A stretch of 38,082 bases of DNA from Burkholderiales bacterium. Its GTDB lineage: Bacteria; Pseudomonadota; Gammaproteobacteria; Burkholderiales; Casimicrobiaceae. Every line of letters starts with the position of its first letter. Position 1 is the stretch's first letter. Position numbers and translations under genes: made by a program. The stretch covers positions 1-38,082 of the forward strand of contig JADZAQ010000016.1 in the NCBI GenBank assembly GCA_020852555.1, in the 5' to 3' direction. The notes below the pieces were generated by a model. The model was not told the DNA's origin and ran no database searches. It saw only the letters and a program-made list of their open reading frames with translations. Positions 8,823-17,639 of this stretch are shown here, piece by piece.

Positions 8823-9599
8823 ATGCGCGTCATCACCTTCAACGTCAACGGGATCCGCGCTGCCGAGCGCAAGGGTTTCGCTCGGTGGCTCGCGCGCACC
8901 GAACCCTGGGACGTCGTGTGCCTGCAGGAGGTCAAGGCCCACGACGACGACGTGCCACGCAGCCTGCGGGCACCGCGTCGCTCGCGCGCCGCCTTCCACG
9001 CCGCGCAGCGCAAAGGCTACGCCGGCGTCGGCGTCTATGCCCGCGGCGAGCCGACGTTCAGCGCCGGCTTCGGCAGCCCGGAGTTCGACGCCGAAGGGCG
9101 CTACCTGCAGGCCGACTTCCGCGACCTCACGGTGGTGAGCCTGTATCTGCCATCCGGATCGAGTGGGCCGCACCGGCAAGCGTCGAAATTCCGCTTCCTG
9201 GCCGAGTTCCTGCCGCACCTCGCACGCCTGCGCACCTCGGGCCGCGAGGTGATCCTCTGCGGCGACTGGAACATCGCGCACCGCAACATCGACCTCACCA
9301 ACTGGCGCAGCAATCAGAAGAACTCGGGCTTCCTCCCCGAAGAACGCGCGTGGCTCACGCGGGTGTTCGACGAGTTGGGCTTCGTCGATGTCTTCCGCGG
9401 CGTCGATCCGCGCCCCGAGCAGTACACGTGGTGGTCGAACCGCGGTGAAGCGTGGGCGAAGAACGTCGGCTGGCGCATCGACTACCAGATCGCGACTCCG
9501 GGCATCGCCGCCCGGGCGCGCAGTGCGTCGATCTACAAGCACCGCCGCTTCTCGGATCACGCCCCGCTCGTGATCGACTACGACTTCGACTTGCGCTAA
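8823..9599 (+). CDS. xth: Exodeoxyribonuclease III (AP endonuclease)
   Basis: This is an Mg-dependent 3'-5' exonuclease and AP endonuclease of base-excision repair. The 258 residues follow the ExoIII fold: [16 protein letters not shown] at the N-terminus with the metal-site Asn, CLQEVKA with the metal-ligand Glu36, [12 protein letters not shown] with the catalytic Asp/Asn pair, [20 protein letters not shown], and [12 protein letters not shown] with the catalytic Asp-His. ATG 8823 opens the frame with [10 protein letters not shown] as expected. A TAGACT -10-like hexamer lies at 8801-8806. The next gene, yheS, starts 14 bases after its stop, so the two are probably cotranscribed. Confidence 0.95.
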   Translation: MRVITFNVNGIRAAERKGFARWLARTEPWDVVCLQEVKAHDDDVPRSLRAPRRSRAAFHAAQRKGYAGVGVYARGEPTFSAGFGSPEFDAEGRYLQADFRDLTVVSLYLPSGSSGPHRQASKFRFLAEFLPHLARLRTSGREVILCGDWNIAHRNIDLTNWRSNQKNSGFLPEERAWLTRVFDELGFVDVFRGVDPRPEQYTWWSNRGEAWAKNVGWRIDYQIATPGIAARARSASIYKHRRFSDHAPLVIDYDFDLR

Positions 9600-9613
9600 G
9601 GCCCGTTCACGCC

Positions 9614-11560
9614 ATGCTGCGTATCGTCGACCTCACCCTCGCCCGCGGCACGCGGCGCCTCCTCGAAGGCGCCAACCTCACGGTGCACGACGGGCACCGG
9701 ATCGGTCTCGTCGGCGCCAACGGCAGCGGCAAGTCGACGCTCTTCGCCGCGATCCGCAACGAGATCCTCCCGGACGTCGGGCGCATCGAGCTGCCCGCGG
9801 CGTGGACGGTGGCGCACGTCGCGCAGGAAACGCCGGCGACGCACGCGAGCGCGCTCGATTTCGTGCTCGACGGCGACGCCGAGCTGCGCGCGATCGAGGA
9901 GAGCCTCGCCGCCGCCCAAGCCGATCCGGCGCACGACGGCGCGGCGATCGCCGAGCTGCACCACCGCTACGAGGCGATCGACGGCTACAGCGCCCGGGCG
10001 CGCGCGGCGATGCTGCTGTCGGGACTGGGCTTCGCCGAAGCGCGCCACCGCGATCCGGTCGTGAATTTTTCCGGCGGCTGGCGGATGCGGTTGAATCTCG
10101 CGCAGGCGCTGCAATCGCGCTCCGACCTCCTCCTCCTCGACGAACCGACCAATCACCTCGACCTCGACGCCGTGCTCTGGCTCGAGGACTGGCTGCGCCG
10201 CTATCCGGGAACGCTGCTGCTCATCACGCACGACCGCGACTTCCTCGACGGCGTGGTCGACGGCATCGTGCACATCGAGGATCGCAAGCTCGTTGCGTAT
10301 ACCGGCAACTATGCGCAGTTCGAGGAAGAGCGCGCGCAGAAGCTCGCGTTGCAGCAGGCGACCTACGCGAAGCAGCAGCGGCAGATCGCGCACCTGCAAT
10401 CGTTCGTCGACCGCTTTCGCGCCAAGGCGACCAAGGCGAAGCAGGCGCAAAGCCGGATCAAGGCGCTCGAACGCATGGAACGGATCGCCGCCGCGCACGT
10501 CGACAGCCCGTTCGAGTTTGCCTTCGCGCCGATCGGGCGCACCGCGCGTCAGCTGGTGCTGCTCGACGATGTCACGCTGGGCTACGCCGGCGCTGCGCCG
10601 GTGCTGCCGAAGGTGACCTTCAGCCTCCTGGCCGGCGAGCGCATCGGCCTCCTCGGGCCCAACGGCGCCGGCAAGTCGACGCTCCTGAAAGCGATCGCCG
10701 GCACGCTCGTGCCGCAGGCCGGCGAGCGGCGCGTCGCGCAGGGATTGCGCCTCGGCTACTTCGCGCAGCACCAGGTCGAGCAGTTGCGTCTCGAACATTC
10801 GCCGCTGTGGCACCTCGCGCGCCTCGAACCCAGCGCGCGCGAGCAGGAGCATCGCGACTTCCTCGGCGGCTTCGACTTCCGCGGCGAGATGGCAAGCGCC
10901 GCCGTCGGCAATTTCTCCGGTGGCGAGAAGGCGCGGCTCACGCTCGCGCTCATCGTGCGCGAGAAGCCCAACCTGCTCCTGCTCGACGAGCCGACCAACC
11001 ACCTCGACATCGAGATGCGCGAAGCGCTCACCGAAGCGCTGCAGGATTACGACGGCACGCTCGTCGTCGTCGCCCACGATCGCCACTTGCTGCGCGCGAC
11101 CACCGATGCGCTGTGGCTCGTCGCCGACGGCAAGGTGGCGCCGTTCGACGGCGACCTCGACGACTATCGCGAATGGGTGCTGGCGCAGAAACGGCGCGAG
11201 CGGGCGGCCGCCGATGACGCCCTGGATGCGGCCACCTCGCCGCCGGCCAGTGCAACCGACCGCAAGGCGAGGAAACGCGAGGAGGCGCAGGTGCGCCAGC
11301 GCCTGGCCGACGCGCGCAAGCCGCTCGCTGCACGCCAGGCGAAGATCGACGCCGAGCTCGAAGCGCTCGGCCGCGAGAAGGCGGACCTCGATGCATGGCT
11401 CGCGAGCGATGCCGCGTACACGGCGAACGCCAGGGAGGCGCTCAAGGAGAAGATCGCGCGCCAAGGTGAGCTCACCTGGCAACTGGCGCGCCTCGAGGGC
11501 GAGTGGCTCGACAACGCCGAAGCACTCGAGCAGATCGCCGCGCAGATCGCCGGCGGCTAG
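9614..11560 (+). CDS. yheS: YheS-type ABC-F ATPase
   Basis: This is a cytoplasmic ABC-F protein, a family that acts on the ribosome; YheS has been linked to relief of some nascent-chain stalls. The 648 residues from ATG 9614 contain two ABC modules: GANGSGKST, FSGGWRMRLNLAQAL and LLLDEPTNHLDLDAV, then GPNGAGKST, FSGGEKARLTLALIV and LLLDEPTNHLDIEMR. A long helical linker lies between them (QQRQIAHLQSFVDRFRAKATKAKQ) and a charged coiled coil closes the C-terminus (AKIDAELEALGREKADLDA). The FSGGWRMR signature and length separate it from Uup and EttA. The frame is open upstream to 9452, but that overlaps the exonuclease gene. Confidence 0.92.
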   Translation: MLRIVDLTLARGTRRLLEGANLTVHDGHRIGLVGANGSGKSTLFAAIRNEILPDVGRIELPAAWTVAHVAQETPATHASALDFVLDGDAELRAIEESLAAAQADPAHDGAAIAELHHRYEAIDGYSARARAAMLLSGLGFAEARHRDPVVNFSGGWRMRLNLAQALQSRSDLLLLDEPTNHLDLDAVLWLEDWLRRYPGTLLLITHDRDFLDGVVDGIVHIEDRKLVAYTGNYAQFEEERAQKLALQQATYAKQQRQIAHLQSFVDRFRAKATKAKQAQSRIKALERMERIAAAHVDSPFEFAFAPIGRTARQLVLLDDVTLGYAGAAPVLPKVTFSLLAGERIGLLGPNGAGKSTLLKAIAGTLVPQAGERRVAQGLRLGYFAQHQVEQLRLEHSPLWHLARLEPSAREQEHRDFLGGFDFRGEMASAAVGNFSGGEKARLTLALIVREKPNLLLLDEPTNHLDIEMREALTEALQDYDGTLVVVAHDRHLLRATTDALWLVADGKVAPFDGDLDDYREWVLAQKRRERAAADDALDAATSPPASATDRKARKREEAQVRQRLADARKPLAARQAKIDAELEALGREKADLDAWLASDAAYTANAREALKEKIARQGELTWQLARLEGEWLDNAEALEQIAAQIAGG

Positions 11561-11590
11561 CAGCCGGTCGGGCTCGGTCATAATGCGCCG

Positions 11591-12211
11591 ATGGCCGATC
11601 CGCGACACTTCTCGCTGCTGCGCAGCTTTCGCCTCGCCGATTTCCTCACCCTCGGCAACGCCGCCTGCGGCGTGGCGGCGGTGTTCTGCGCGATCGCTTT
11701 CGCGCGCGACGGCGCGCTCGCGTGGTTCTTCGCCGCCGCTGCTCTGGCGCCGGCGGCCTTCGTTTTCGACGTCCTCGACGGCAAGGTCGCCCGCTCGCGG
11801 CACGCGCACTCGGCCTTCGGACGCGAGCTCGATTCGCTCGCCGACGTGATCTCGTTCGGCGTCGCCCCGGCCGCACTGGGCTTCGCCGCCGGCCTCACCG
11901 CAAGCCTCGACTGGCTGGCGCTCGTCTACTTCGTCTGCTGCGGTGTGAGTCGCCTCGCGCGCTTCAACGTGACCGCCGACGCGCTCGCGCAAGGAGGCGA
12001 CAGGGTGAAGTACTTCGAGGGCACCCCGATCCCGACGAGCGTCGTGCTGGTGGCGCTGCTGGCACTCGCCGCGTGGTACGGGAACGTGGGCGACGCCCTC
12101 CCCGGTGGCGTGTGGACAATCGGACCGCTCGCGCTCCATCCCTTCGCGCTGCTCTACGTCATCTCGGGATCGCTCATGATCAGCAAGACGCTGCGCATAC
12201 CGAAGTGGTGA
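11591..12211 (+). CDS. pssA: CDP-diacylglycerol-serine O-phosphatidyltransferase
   Basis: The enzyme makes phosphatidylserine from CDP-diacylglycerol and serine at the inner membrane, the step toward phosphatidylethanolamine. The 206-residue protein has the CDP-alcohol phosphatidyltransferase motif D-x2-DG-x2-AR-x8-G-x3-D-x3-D at residues 60-85 (Asp60, Asp63, Gly64, Ala67, Arg68, Gly77, Asp81, Asp85). Hydrophobic segments lie on both sides. It belongs to the membrane-embedded subclass, not the soluble E. coli type. The substrate is inferred from overall similarity (SRLARFNVTAD and YFEGTPIPTSV are typical of PssA). It starts 30 bases after yheS. Confidence 0.9.
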   Translation: MADPRHFSLLRSFRLADFLTLGNAACGVAAVFCAIAFARDGALAWFFAAAALAPAAFVFDVLDGKVARSRHAHSAFGRELDSLADVISFGVAPAALGFAAGLTASLDWLALVYFVCCGVSRLARFNVTADALAQGGDRVKYFEGTPIPTSVVLVALLALAAWYGNVGDALPGGVWTIGPLALHPFALLYVISGSLMISKTLRIPKW

Positions 12212-12535
12212 GCCGCACCGACTCGCCGCAGTCGGGCGCCCGGCACGCCGCCGCGCGCCCCGCTGTCACGCCGCACCCCGGGTCGCCAGCGGCCGCCGGC
12301 GGGTTGACTTGCGCGACGCGCGCCCACATCATGCGGGCTATGTGTACCGAGCGCCGCCACCCCCGTTTCCGCCACCACGGCGGACAACGCCTCGCAGGCT
12401 CCTAGCCCCGGGTTCGGTGCGGCACGCCCCGGGCTCGGGGCACCCTCATCCGGCTTCTCTCCACCGACACGCCCGGCGTCCGACGCTTCGTGGCTCACGG
12501 TCGCATCCGCACCCGTCTTTCGAAAAGGTATCGCC
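12212..12535 (+). other. Intergenic region pssA-rnk, GC-rich leader
   Basis: No gene is supported here. The stretch holds a candidate promoter (TTGACT at 12304-12309, 17 bases, CATCAT at 12327-12332) that would give rnk a leader of about 200 bases. Around 12403-12436 AGCCCCGGG and CCCCGGGCT can pair imperfectly, but no T-run follows, so I do not call a terminator. Confidence 0.4.
12304..12332 (+). promoter_or_regulatory. Candidate promoter for rnk
   Basis: TTGACT (five of six to the sigma70 -35 consensus) and CATCAT (four of six to -10) are separated by 17 bases, about 200 bases upstream of the rnk ATG. The call rests on the hexamers alone. Confidence 0.35.
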
Positions 12536-12940
12536 ATGAACGTTCGTAGCCAGTCCTCGCGGCCGCCCATCCACATGATCGACACCGAGGCGGATACCCT
12601 CATCCACCTCGCGCAGCGCGCCGAGGATCGCATGCCGGACCTGGCGGCGATGCTGCTCACCGAGATCGAGCGCGCGGAGCTGCACGAGGCGAGCGACATC
12701 CCGCGCGACGTCGTCACCATGAACGCGACCATCGATTTCGTCGACGAGGCGAGCGGCGCCACGCGCACCGTGCAGCTCGTGTATCCCGCCGAGGCCGACA
12801 TCGCCGCCGGCCGGGTCTCGATCATGACGCCGGTGGGCGCCGGACTCATCGGCCTGCGTCAGGGTCAGTCGATCCTGTGGCCGGATCGCGACGGCAAGCA
12901 GCGCAACCTCACCGTGACGAAGGTCGAGCAGCCGGCGTAG
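12536..12940 (+). CDS. rnk: Rnk-type nucleoside diphosphate kinase regulator (GreA/GreB family)
   Basis: A 134-residue protein with an N-terminal helical part (residues about 17-55, ADTLIHLAQRAEDRMPDLAA) and a C-terminal FKBP-like GreA/GreB domain: VVTMNATIDFVDEASG, RTVQLVYPAEADIAAGRVSI, TPVGAGLIGLRQGQSI. Rnk binds RNA polymerase near the secondary channel; it lacks the long coiled-coil tip of GreA, as here. ATG 12536 follows AAAAGG at seven bases. Its 3' end overlaps the convergent M16 gene by 32 bases. Confidence 0.9.
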   Translation: MNVRSQSSRPPIHMIDTEADTLIHLAQRAEDRMPDLAAMLLTEIERAELHEASDIPRDVVTMNATIDFVDEASGATRTVQLVYPAEADIAAGRVSIMTPVGAGLIGLRQGQSILWPDRDGKQRNLTVTKVEQPA

Positions 12941-14381
12941 CGCGCGTGAGGTCGGCGCGATCGAGATCGAGCGCGTCCGACGCGACGACGCGCAGTCCCG
13001 GATGCCGCGTGCGCAGCGCGTCGGCGACGCTGGCGTCGCCGGCGACCACGATGGCGAGCGCCGCGGGATCCCAGTGCGTGCGGGCGAAGGCCAGCACGTC
13101 GTCCGCGGTCACCGCCTCGAGGGCGGCGACGGTGCGGGCCATCTCGGCCGGCGCGATGCCGGTCGCCTCGAAGCCGGCGATCACCCCCGCCAGACTCGCC
13201 GTCGTCTCGTAGCGGCGACTCACCGCGCCGATCACCGTCATCTTCCGCGCTTCGAGCTCGGCCGCCGACGGCGCGCTCGTGCTCATGCGTGCGACCTCAT
13301 CCAGCGTGACCTGCACGAATTCGGCGACGGAGGCGTTCTTGGTCTGCGCGGCGATCCGCCACACGCCGCCGCCGCGTCGCGCGTCGAGGCTGCTGCCCAC
13401 ACCGTAGGTCAGACCGCGCCGGATGCGCAGCTCCTGGTTGAGTCGCGACGAGTACCCACCGCCCAGGATCGCATTGGCGATGACGCCCGGATGGTAATCG
13501 GCGGCGTCCCGCGCGATCGTCGGTGCGGCCAGCGCGATGCCGGCCTGACCCGCGTCGGGCAAGGTGAGCACGACCGATGCCGGCGCGACGCGCCGCGTGC
13601 CATCGACGCCCGCTGCCGGCAGCGCCGCCGCGGGGCGAGCCCAGGCGCCGAAGGCCGCAACGGCGAGCCAGCGCGCTTCGTCGGCGTCGAGGTCGCCGGT
13701 CAGGATGAGCGTCGCATTGTCCGGGCGATACCACGCCTGGTGCTGCGCGACGATGTCGCCGCGCGTCATGCGGGCGAGCGATCCGGGCGTGCCGCCCGCG
13801 GGATGGCCGAAGGCGCCGTCGCCGAAGGCGGCGCGATCGACGGCCAGGCGCGCGAGCGAACCGGGGTCACCCATCGTCACCGCCAGGTGGTCCTGCGCCT
13901 GGCGGCGTGCGCGAGCGAGCTCGCGCGCAGCGAAGCGCGGATGCAATACGACGTCGGCGACGAGCGCGAGTGCCGCGGCGGCGTGCGGCCGGGTCACGGT
14001 CAGCGAGACCTGCGAGCGATCCCAGCCGGCGCCACTGGCGAGCTCGCCGCCGAGCGCCTCGGCCGCATCGGCGATCTGCGTCGCGCTGCGCGTCGTCGTG
14101 CCCTTGGTGAGCAAGCCCGCCGTCAGGTCCGCGAGCCCGGCAAGCGCCGGCGGGTCGGTCTCGGCACCCGAGCGCACCAGCAACTGGATGGTGACGAGCG
14201 GCAGCGTCCTGCGCGATGCGACGACCACGCGCAGGCCGTTATCCAGCGTCTCGACGTGCGGCACCGGCGTGACGAAGGGGCGCGGTGCACCCGGTGCGGG
14301 CAACGTGTCGAGCGACTGGGCGAAGAGCATGGCGGGCAGGGCGGTCATGGCAGCGGCGACGGCAAGCGCGACCGGAGTCAC
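12909..14381 (-). CDS. M16-family peptidase-like protein, probably non-catalytic partner
   Basis: A 490-residue exported protein of the M16 (pitrilysin/MPP) fold. The signal peptide (VALAVAAAMTALPAMLFAQ) is followed by ETLDNGLRVVVASRRTLPLV. Where an active M16 enzyme has HxxEH, this one reads LADLTAGLLTKGT, so zinc ligands are absent. The second half carries GGGYSSRLNQELRIRRGLTYG, the Arg-Tyr region of M16 C-terminal domains that helps bind substrate. The GTG start overlaps the stop of the upstream HxxEH gene as GTGA. In two-subunit M16 enzymes one subunit supplies zinc and the other the Arg/Tyr site, and these two genes fit that split. Substrate is unknown. Confidence 0.9.
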   Translation of the reverse strand: MTPVALAVAAAMTALPAMLFAQSLDTLPAPGAPRPFVTPVPHVETLDNGLRVVVASRRTLPLVTIQLLVRSGAETDPPALAGLADLTAGLLTKGTTTRSATQIADAAEALGGELASGAGWDRSQVSLTVTRPHAAAALALVADVVLHPRFAARELARARRQAQDHLAVTMGDPGSLARLAVDRAAFGDGAFGHPAGGTPGSLARMTRGDIVAQHQAWYRPDNATLILTGDLDADEARWLAVAAFGAWARPAAALPAAGVDGTRRVAPASVVLTLPDAGQAGIALAAPTIARDAADYHPGVIANAILGGGYSSRLNQELRIRRGLTYGVGSSLDARRGGGVWRIAAQTKNASVAEFVQVTLDEVARMSTSAPSAAELEARKMTVIGAVSRRYETTASLAGVIAGFEATGIAPAEMARTVAALEAVTADDVLAFARTHWDPAALAIVVAGDASVADALRTRHPGLRVVASDALDLDRADLTRATPAARPSSR

Positions 14382-15832
14382 GGTTTGCTTCCGGCCGCAC
14401 GCGGTGGGCCATCCGCCGCCGGGTGCGGCGTTGCCTTCGCCTGGCGAAGCGATCGAGGCGTGGCCTTGCGCTGCTTCTCCTGCGTATACTCGATCGTCAC
14501 CCGCTTCGCGTCGATCACGTAGCGCCGCAGCACGCGCTGCACGTCGGCGGCACTGACCGCCTGCAGCTCGCCGAGGTCGCGATTGGCGAACGCCGGATCA
14601 CCGTGATAGACGACCGCCTCGCCGATGGCCATCCCCTTGCCGATCGGCGTCTCGCGCTCCTCCAGCTCCTGCGTGACGAGTTGCAGCTTGACCTTGGCGA
14701 GCTCGGCCGCCGGGATCGGGCGCGAGGCGAGCTTCGCGATCTCCGCGTCGAGCGCGGCGGCCAGCGTCGCCGGTGTCGCGCCGTTGGCGCCGATCGCGTA
14801 AGCGACGACGAGGCCCGCGTCGGTGGTGGGATCGATGCTGAATCCCACGTACTGCGCGATCTCCTGACGGTACACGAGCGACCGGTAGAGGCGCGACGAG
14901 TCGCCTTCCGCCAGCAACGCGGCGGCCACGTGCAACGCCGCGGCGTCAGGGCTGCGCGCGGACGGGCCGAGCCAGGTCAGCGCCACCGCCGGCAGCGGGA
15001 CGTTGGGGCCGGTCTCGCGGAACGTGGTATCGCGCGTGCGCGCCGGTTCCCGCACGTCGACGCGGGGAATCGGCGTCTGCGGACGCGCAATGGCACCGAA
15101 GTAACGGTCGACCCAGCGGTCGAGTTCACTCGGGTCGAAATCGCCGGCGACGATGACGAGCGCGTTGTCGGGGCGATAGTACGTCGCGTGGAAGGCGCGC
15201 ACGTCGGCGAGCGTGGCCGCGTCGAGCTGCGCGATGTCGCCGATCACCCCGTGCCGATACGGATGCGTCGTGTACGAGCGCGGCGCGAACGACTCGAAGA
15301 AGCGGCCGTACGGGTCGGCCAGCACGTGCTGGCGGTACTCCTCCTGCACCACGGCACGCTCCGACTGGAAGTTGGCGTCGTTGACGTCGAGGTTCGACAT
15401 CCGCTCGGCCTCGGCCCAGAGCAGCCGCTCGAGGTGATTCGACGGCACCACCGCGTAGTAATTGGTGACGTCTTCGTGCGTGCTCGCGTTGTTGGTCCCG
15501 CCCACGTCCTCGGTAAGTCGATCGAATTGCTCGTTCGCGAGGTGCTTCGTGCTCTTGAACATGAGGTGCTCGAAGAGGTGCGCGAAGCCCGAGCGGCCGG
15601 CGGGATCGTCCTTGCCACCGACGCCGTACCACACCTGCACGCTCACCGTCGGGCTCGAATGATCCTGCACGCTCACCACGCGCAGCCCATTGGCGAGCGT
15701 GCGGTCGCGGAAGGCGAGCGGCGGCACCGCGACGGCTTCGGCCACCGCGGCGGAAAGGGACGGCGATGCAACGGGCACGGCGGCGGTAGCGGTCATGCAG
15801 GAACCGAGGACGAGGAGGGCGAGGCGGCGCAT
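14378..15832 (-). CDS. M16-family zinc metallopeptidase, catalytic subunit
   Basis: A 484-residue exported metallopeptidase. After a short signal region (MRRLALLVLGSCMTATAAVP) comes DRTLANGLRVVSVQDHSSP, then the inverted zinc motif HLFEH at residues 85-89 with the third ligand in VVQEEYRQ (Glu164 or Glu165), about 75 residues later as the family requires. The C-terminal half has LLAEGDSSRLYRSLVYRQEIA. I chose ATG 15832; the frame is open upstream but overlaps ampG. A Cys at residue 12 lies near the signal end (LVLGSC), so a lipoprotein form is possible. It sits 55 bases downstream of ampG and is coupled to the partner subunit. Confidence 0.93.
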   Translation of the reverse strand: MRRLALLVLGSCMTATAAVPVASPSLSAAVAEAVAVPPLAFRDRTLANGLRVVSVQDHSSPTVSVQVWYGVGGKDDPAGRSGFAHLFEHLMFKSTKHLANEQFDRLTEDVGGTNNASTHEDVTNYYAVVPSNHLERLLWAEAERMSNLDVNDANFQSERAVVQEEYRQHVLADPYGRFFESFAPRSYTTHPYRHGVIGDIAQLDAATLADVRAFHATYYRPDNALVIVAGDFDPSELDRWVDRYFGAIARPQTPIPRVDVREPARTRDTTFRETGPNVPLPAVALTWLGPSARSPDAAALHVAAALLAEGDSSRLYRSLVYRQEIAQYVGFSIDPTTDAGLVVAYAIGANGATPATLAAALDAEIAKLASRPIPAAELAKVKLQLVTQELEERETPIGKGMAIGEAVVYHGDPAFANRDLGELQAVSAADVQRVLRRYVIDAKRVTIEYTQEKQRKATPRSLRQAKATPHPAADGPPRAAGSKP

Positions 15833-15887
15833 CGCTGCGCTTCGACAGCAGCCGGCGAGTATACGTTCCGGGAGCCCCACCCGCGAC

Positions 15888-17210
15888 CTACCGCTGCGCA
15901 GGCCCCCGCTCCGGCGCCGGCGTCCACGGCGCCACGCGCAGGAGCAGGAGCATGCCGGGCAAGGCGAGCGCGGTGCACAGCAGGTAGAAATGGAACCAGC
16001 CCAGGTGCTCGACGAGCACGCCGGTCGTCGCATTGACGAGCGTGCGCGGCACCGCGGAGAGACTCGTGAAGAGCGCGAACTGCGTCGCGGTGAAGCGCGG
16101 ATCGGTCGCGCGCGCGATGAAGGCGACGTACGCCACCGTCCCCAGCCCGATGCCCACCGCCTCCGCGCCGACCACCACCCCCAGCGCATAGAGGTTCGGT
16201 GCGCCCACTGTGGACAACCACGCGAAGCCCAGGATCACGACCATCTGCACGACGCCGAAGATCCACAGCGCGCGGTCGATGCCGATCTTCACCATCCACA
16301 GCCCGCCCGCCATGCCGCCCGCGACGCTCCCCCACAGGCCCGCGTTCTTGGCGACGATGCCGATGTCGGTCTTGGTAAAGCCCATCTCGAGATAGAACGG
16401 CGTGGCGAGCGCGGTCGCCATGCTGTCGCCCAGCTTGTAGAGGAAGATGAAGAGCAGCACCAGCGCCGCGTGCCGCCAGCCGGAGCGGGCGATGAACTCC
16501 TGGAAGGGCAGCACCACCGCATCGCGCAGCGTCCTCGGCGCCGCATCGGTCGCTGCCGGCTCGCGCACGACGAGCGTCATCACGAGGCCGGGCAGCAGGA
16601 AGAGCGCGGTAATCGTGAACACCGACGACCAGGGCAGGCGGTCGGCGAGAATCAGCGCAAGCGAGCCCGGCACGAGGCTCGCGATGCGATAGGCATTGAC
16701 GTAGAACGAGTTGCCGAGCCCCAGTTCGTGATCAGGGAGGATTTCGCGCCGATAGGCGTCCATCGCGATGTCCATCGACGCCGAGAAGAACGCCACCGCC
16801 GCCGCGAGGTAGGCGATGGTCCAGATCCGCTCCTGCGGCGCGAGAAAGCCCAACGTCGCGATCGAGACGATGAGCGCCACATGCATCGCGAACATCCAGC
16901 CGCGCCGGCGGCCGAGCCACGGCAGCGCGTAGCGATCGAGGAACGGCGACCACAGGAACTTCCAGGTGTACGGAAACTGCACGAGCGCGAAGAGCGCGAT
17001 CGACTTCAGGTCCACGCCCTCGGTGCGCAGCCACGCGGGGACGAGGTTCAGCAGCAGGTAGAGCGGCAGGCCCGACGAGAAGCCGGTGAAGATGCAGATG
17101 AGCATCCGCCGGTTGAGGATCGCCGCGCGCCAGTCGGGGCGGGAAGCGGCGGCGGTGGATGCCTCCGGTCCGGTGTCGGGGCCCGCCACCGAAGGCGAGG
17201 CATCGGTCAT
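15888..17210 (-). CDS. ampG: AmpG-type muropeptide MFS permease
   Basis: AmpG imports anhydro-muropeptides across the inner membrane for cell-wall recycling and, in species with AmpR, signals beta-lactamase induction. The 440-residue product has many membrane segments. Typical motifs include FTGFSSGLPLYLLLNLVPAW, FPYTWKFLWSPFLDRY, GRRRGWM, and SASMDIAMDAYRREIL, the last the most distinctive AmpG signature. ATG 17210 gives the expected N-terminus with a short acidic/Ala-rich leader. No beta-lactamase or ampR gene lies nearby, so recycling is the likely role. A damaged dehydrogenase gene ends at the same point upstream (ATGA). Confidence 0.93.
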   Translation of the reverse strand: MTDASPSVAGPDTGPEASTAAASRPDWRAAILNRRMLICIFTGFSSGLPLYLLLNLVPAWLRTEGVDLKSIALFALVQFPYTWKFLWSPFLDRYALPWLGRRRGWMFAMHVALIVSIATLGFLAPQERIWTIAYLAAAVAFFSASMDIAMDAYRREILPDHELGLGNSFYVNAYRIASLVPGSLALILADRLPWSSVFTITALFLLPGLVMTLVVREPAATDAAPRTLRDAVVLPFQEFIARSGWRHAALVLLFIFLYKLGDSMATALATPFYLEMGFTKTDIGIVAKNAGLWGSVAGGMAGGLWMVKIGIDRALWIFGVVQMVVILGFAWLSTVGAPNLYALGVVVGAEAVGIGLGTVAYVAFIARATDPRFTATQFALFTSLSAVPRTLVNATTGVLVEHLGWFHFYLLCTALALPGMLLLLRVAPWTPAPERGPAQR

Positions 17211-17639
17211 CCCGCGATTGTAAGCGTGCGCAGGTCCCCCGGCCTCGTGCGCCCACATCCAAGAACGCGCACGCCCATCGCGGCAATCCGGTCGCACAAC
17301 TCCCGGCTCATGTGCCCCAGCCCGACGACACCGACCACTTTGCTGTTGAGCTCGTGCCGGAATGGCCCACCAGCCGAGCCGCTCCATGCCCAGGAGCCGC
17401 CGCGAAAGCTGTCCTCGACCTCCTTCCAGCGGTGGGTCCACATCAGCATCGTCATCAGGGCATACTCGGCCGCAGCCCGCACGTGTCCAAATGCGTTGCA
17501 CACGGCGTCCCGCTCGAGGGCCGACATTGCACCGGGCACGCAGGCGACCTCGTACGGAAAATCGGCTTTCGCCTGCAGTCGATGCAGGTTGGCGACGATC
17601 ATGTCGCCGAGCAGCACGATTTTGAGCGGCCCCGCCATC
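17207..17639 (-). pseudogene. D-2-hydroxyacid dehydrogenase remnant (internal deletion, no C-terminus)
   Basis: The frame begins at ATG 17639, overlapping the dehydratase stop as ATGA, and is open for 143 residues; the family has about 310-330. Residues 1-44 look like a normal N-terminus (GPLKIVLLGDMIVANLHRL). The text then jumps within ERDAVCNAFGHVRAAAEYAL to the helix that precedes the NAD domain, so about 50-60 residues of the catalytic domain are missing, in frame, near base 17507. VVGVVGLGHMSRELCDRI (GxGxxS dinucleotide loop) is present, but the protein stops shortly afterwards, without the catalytic Arg, Glu and His. It is almost certainly non-functional. It probably once oxidised or reduced a product of the neighbouring dehydratase. 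Confidence 0.75.

Noticed and set aside
9614-11560. Antibiotic-resistance ABC-F gene
   Set aside because: The FSGGWRMR signature, length and C-terminal coil fit YheS; nothing points to a resistance-type interdomain linker.
9596-12139. 847-codon open frame on the minus strand
   Set aside because: Antisense to yheS and pssA; composition is of shadow type (Arg, Glu, Ala, His) and no motif is seen.
12403-12436. Stem-loop between pssA and rnk as a terminator
   Set aside because: The arms contain a mismatch and no T-run follows on either strand.
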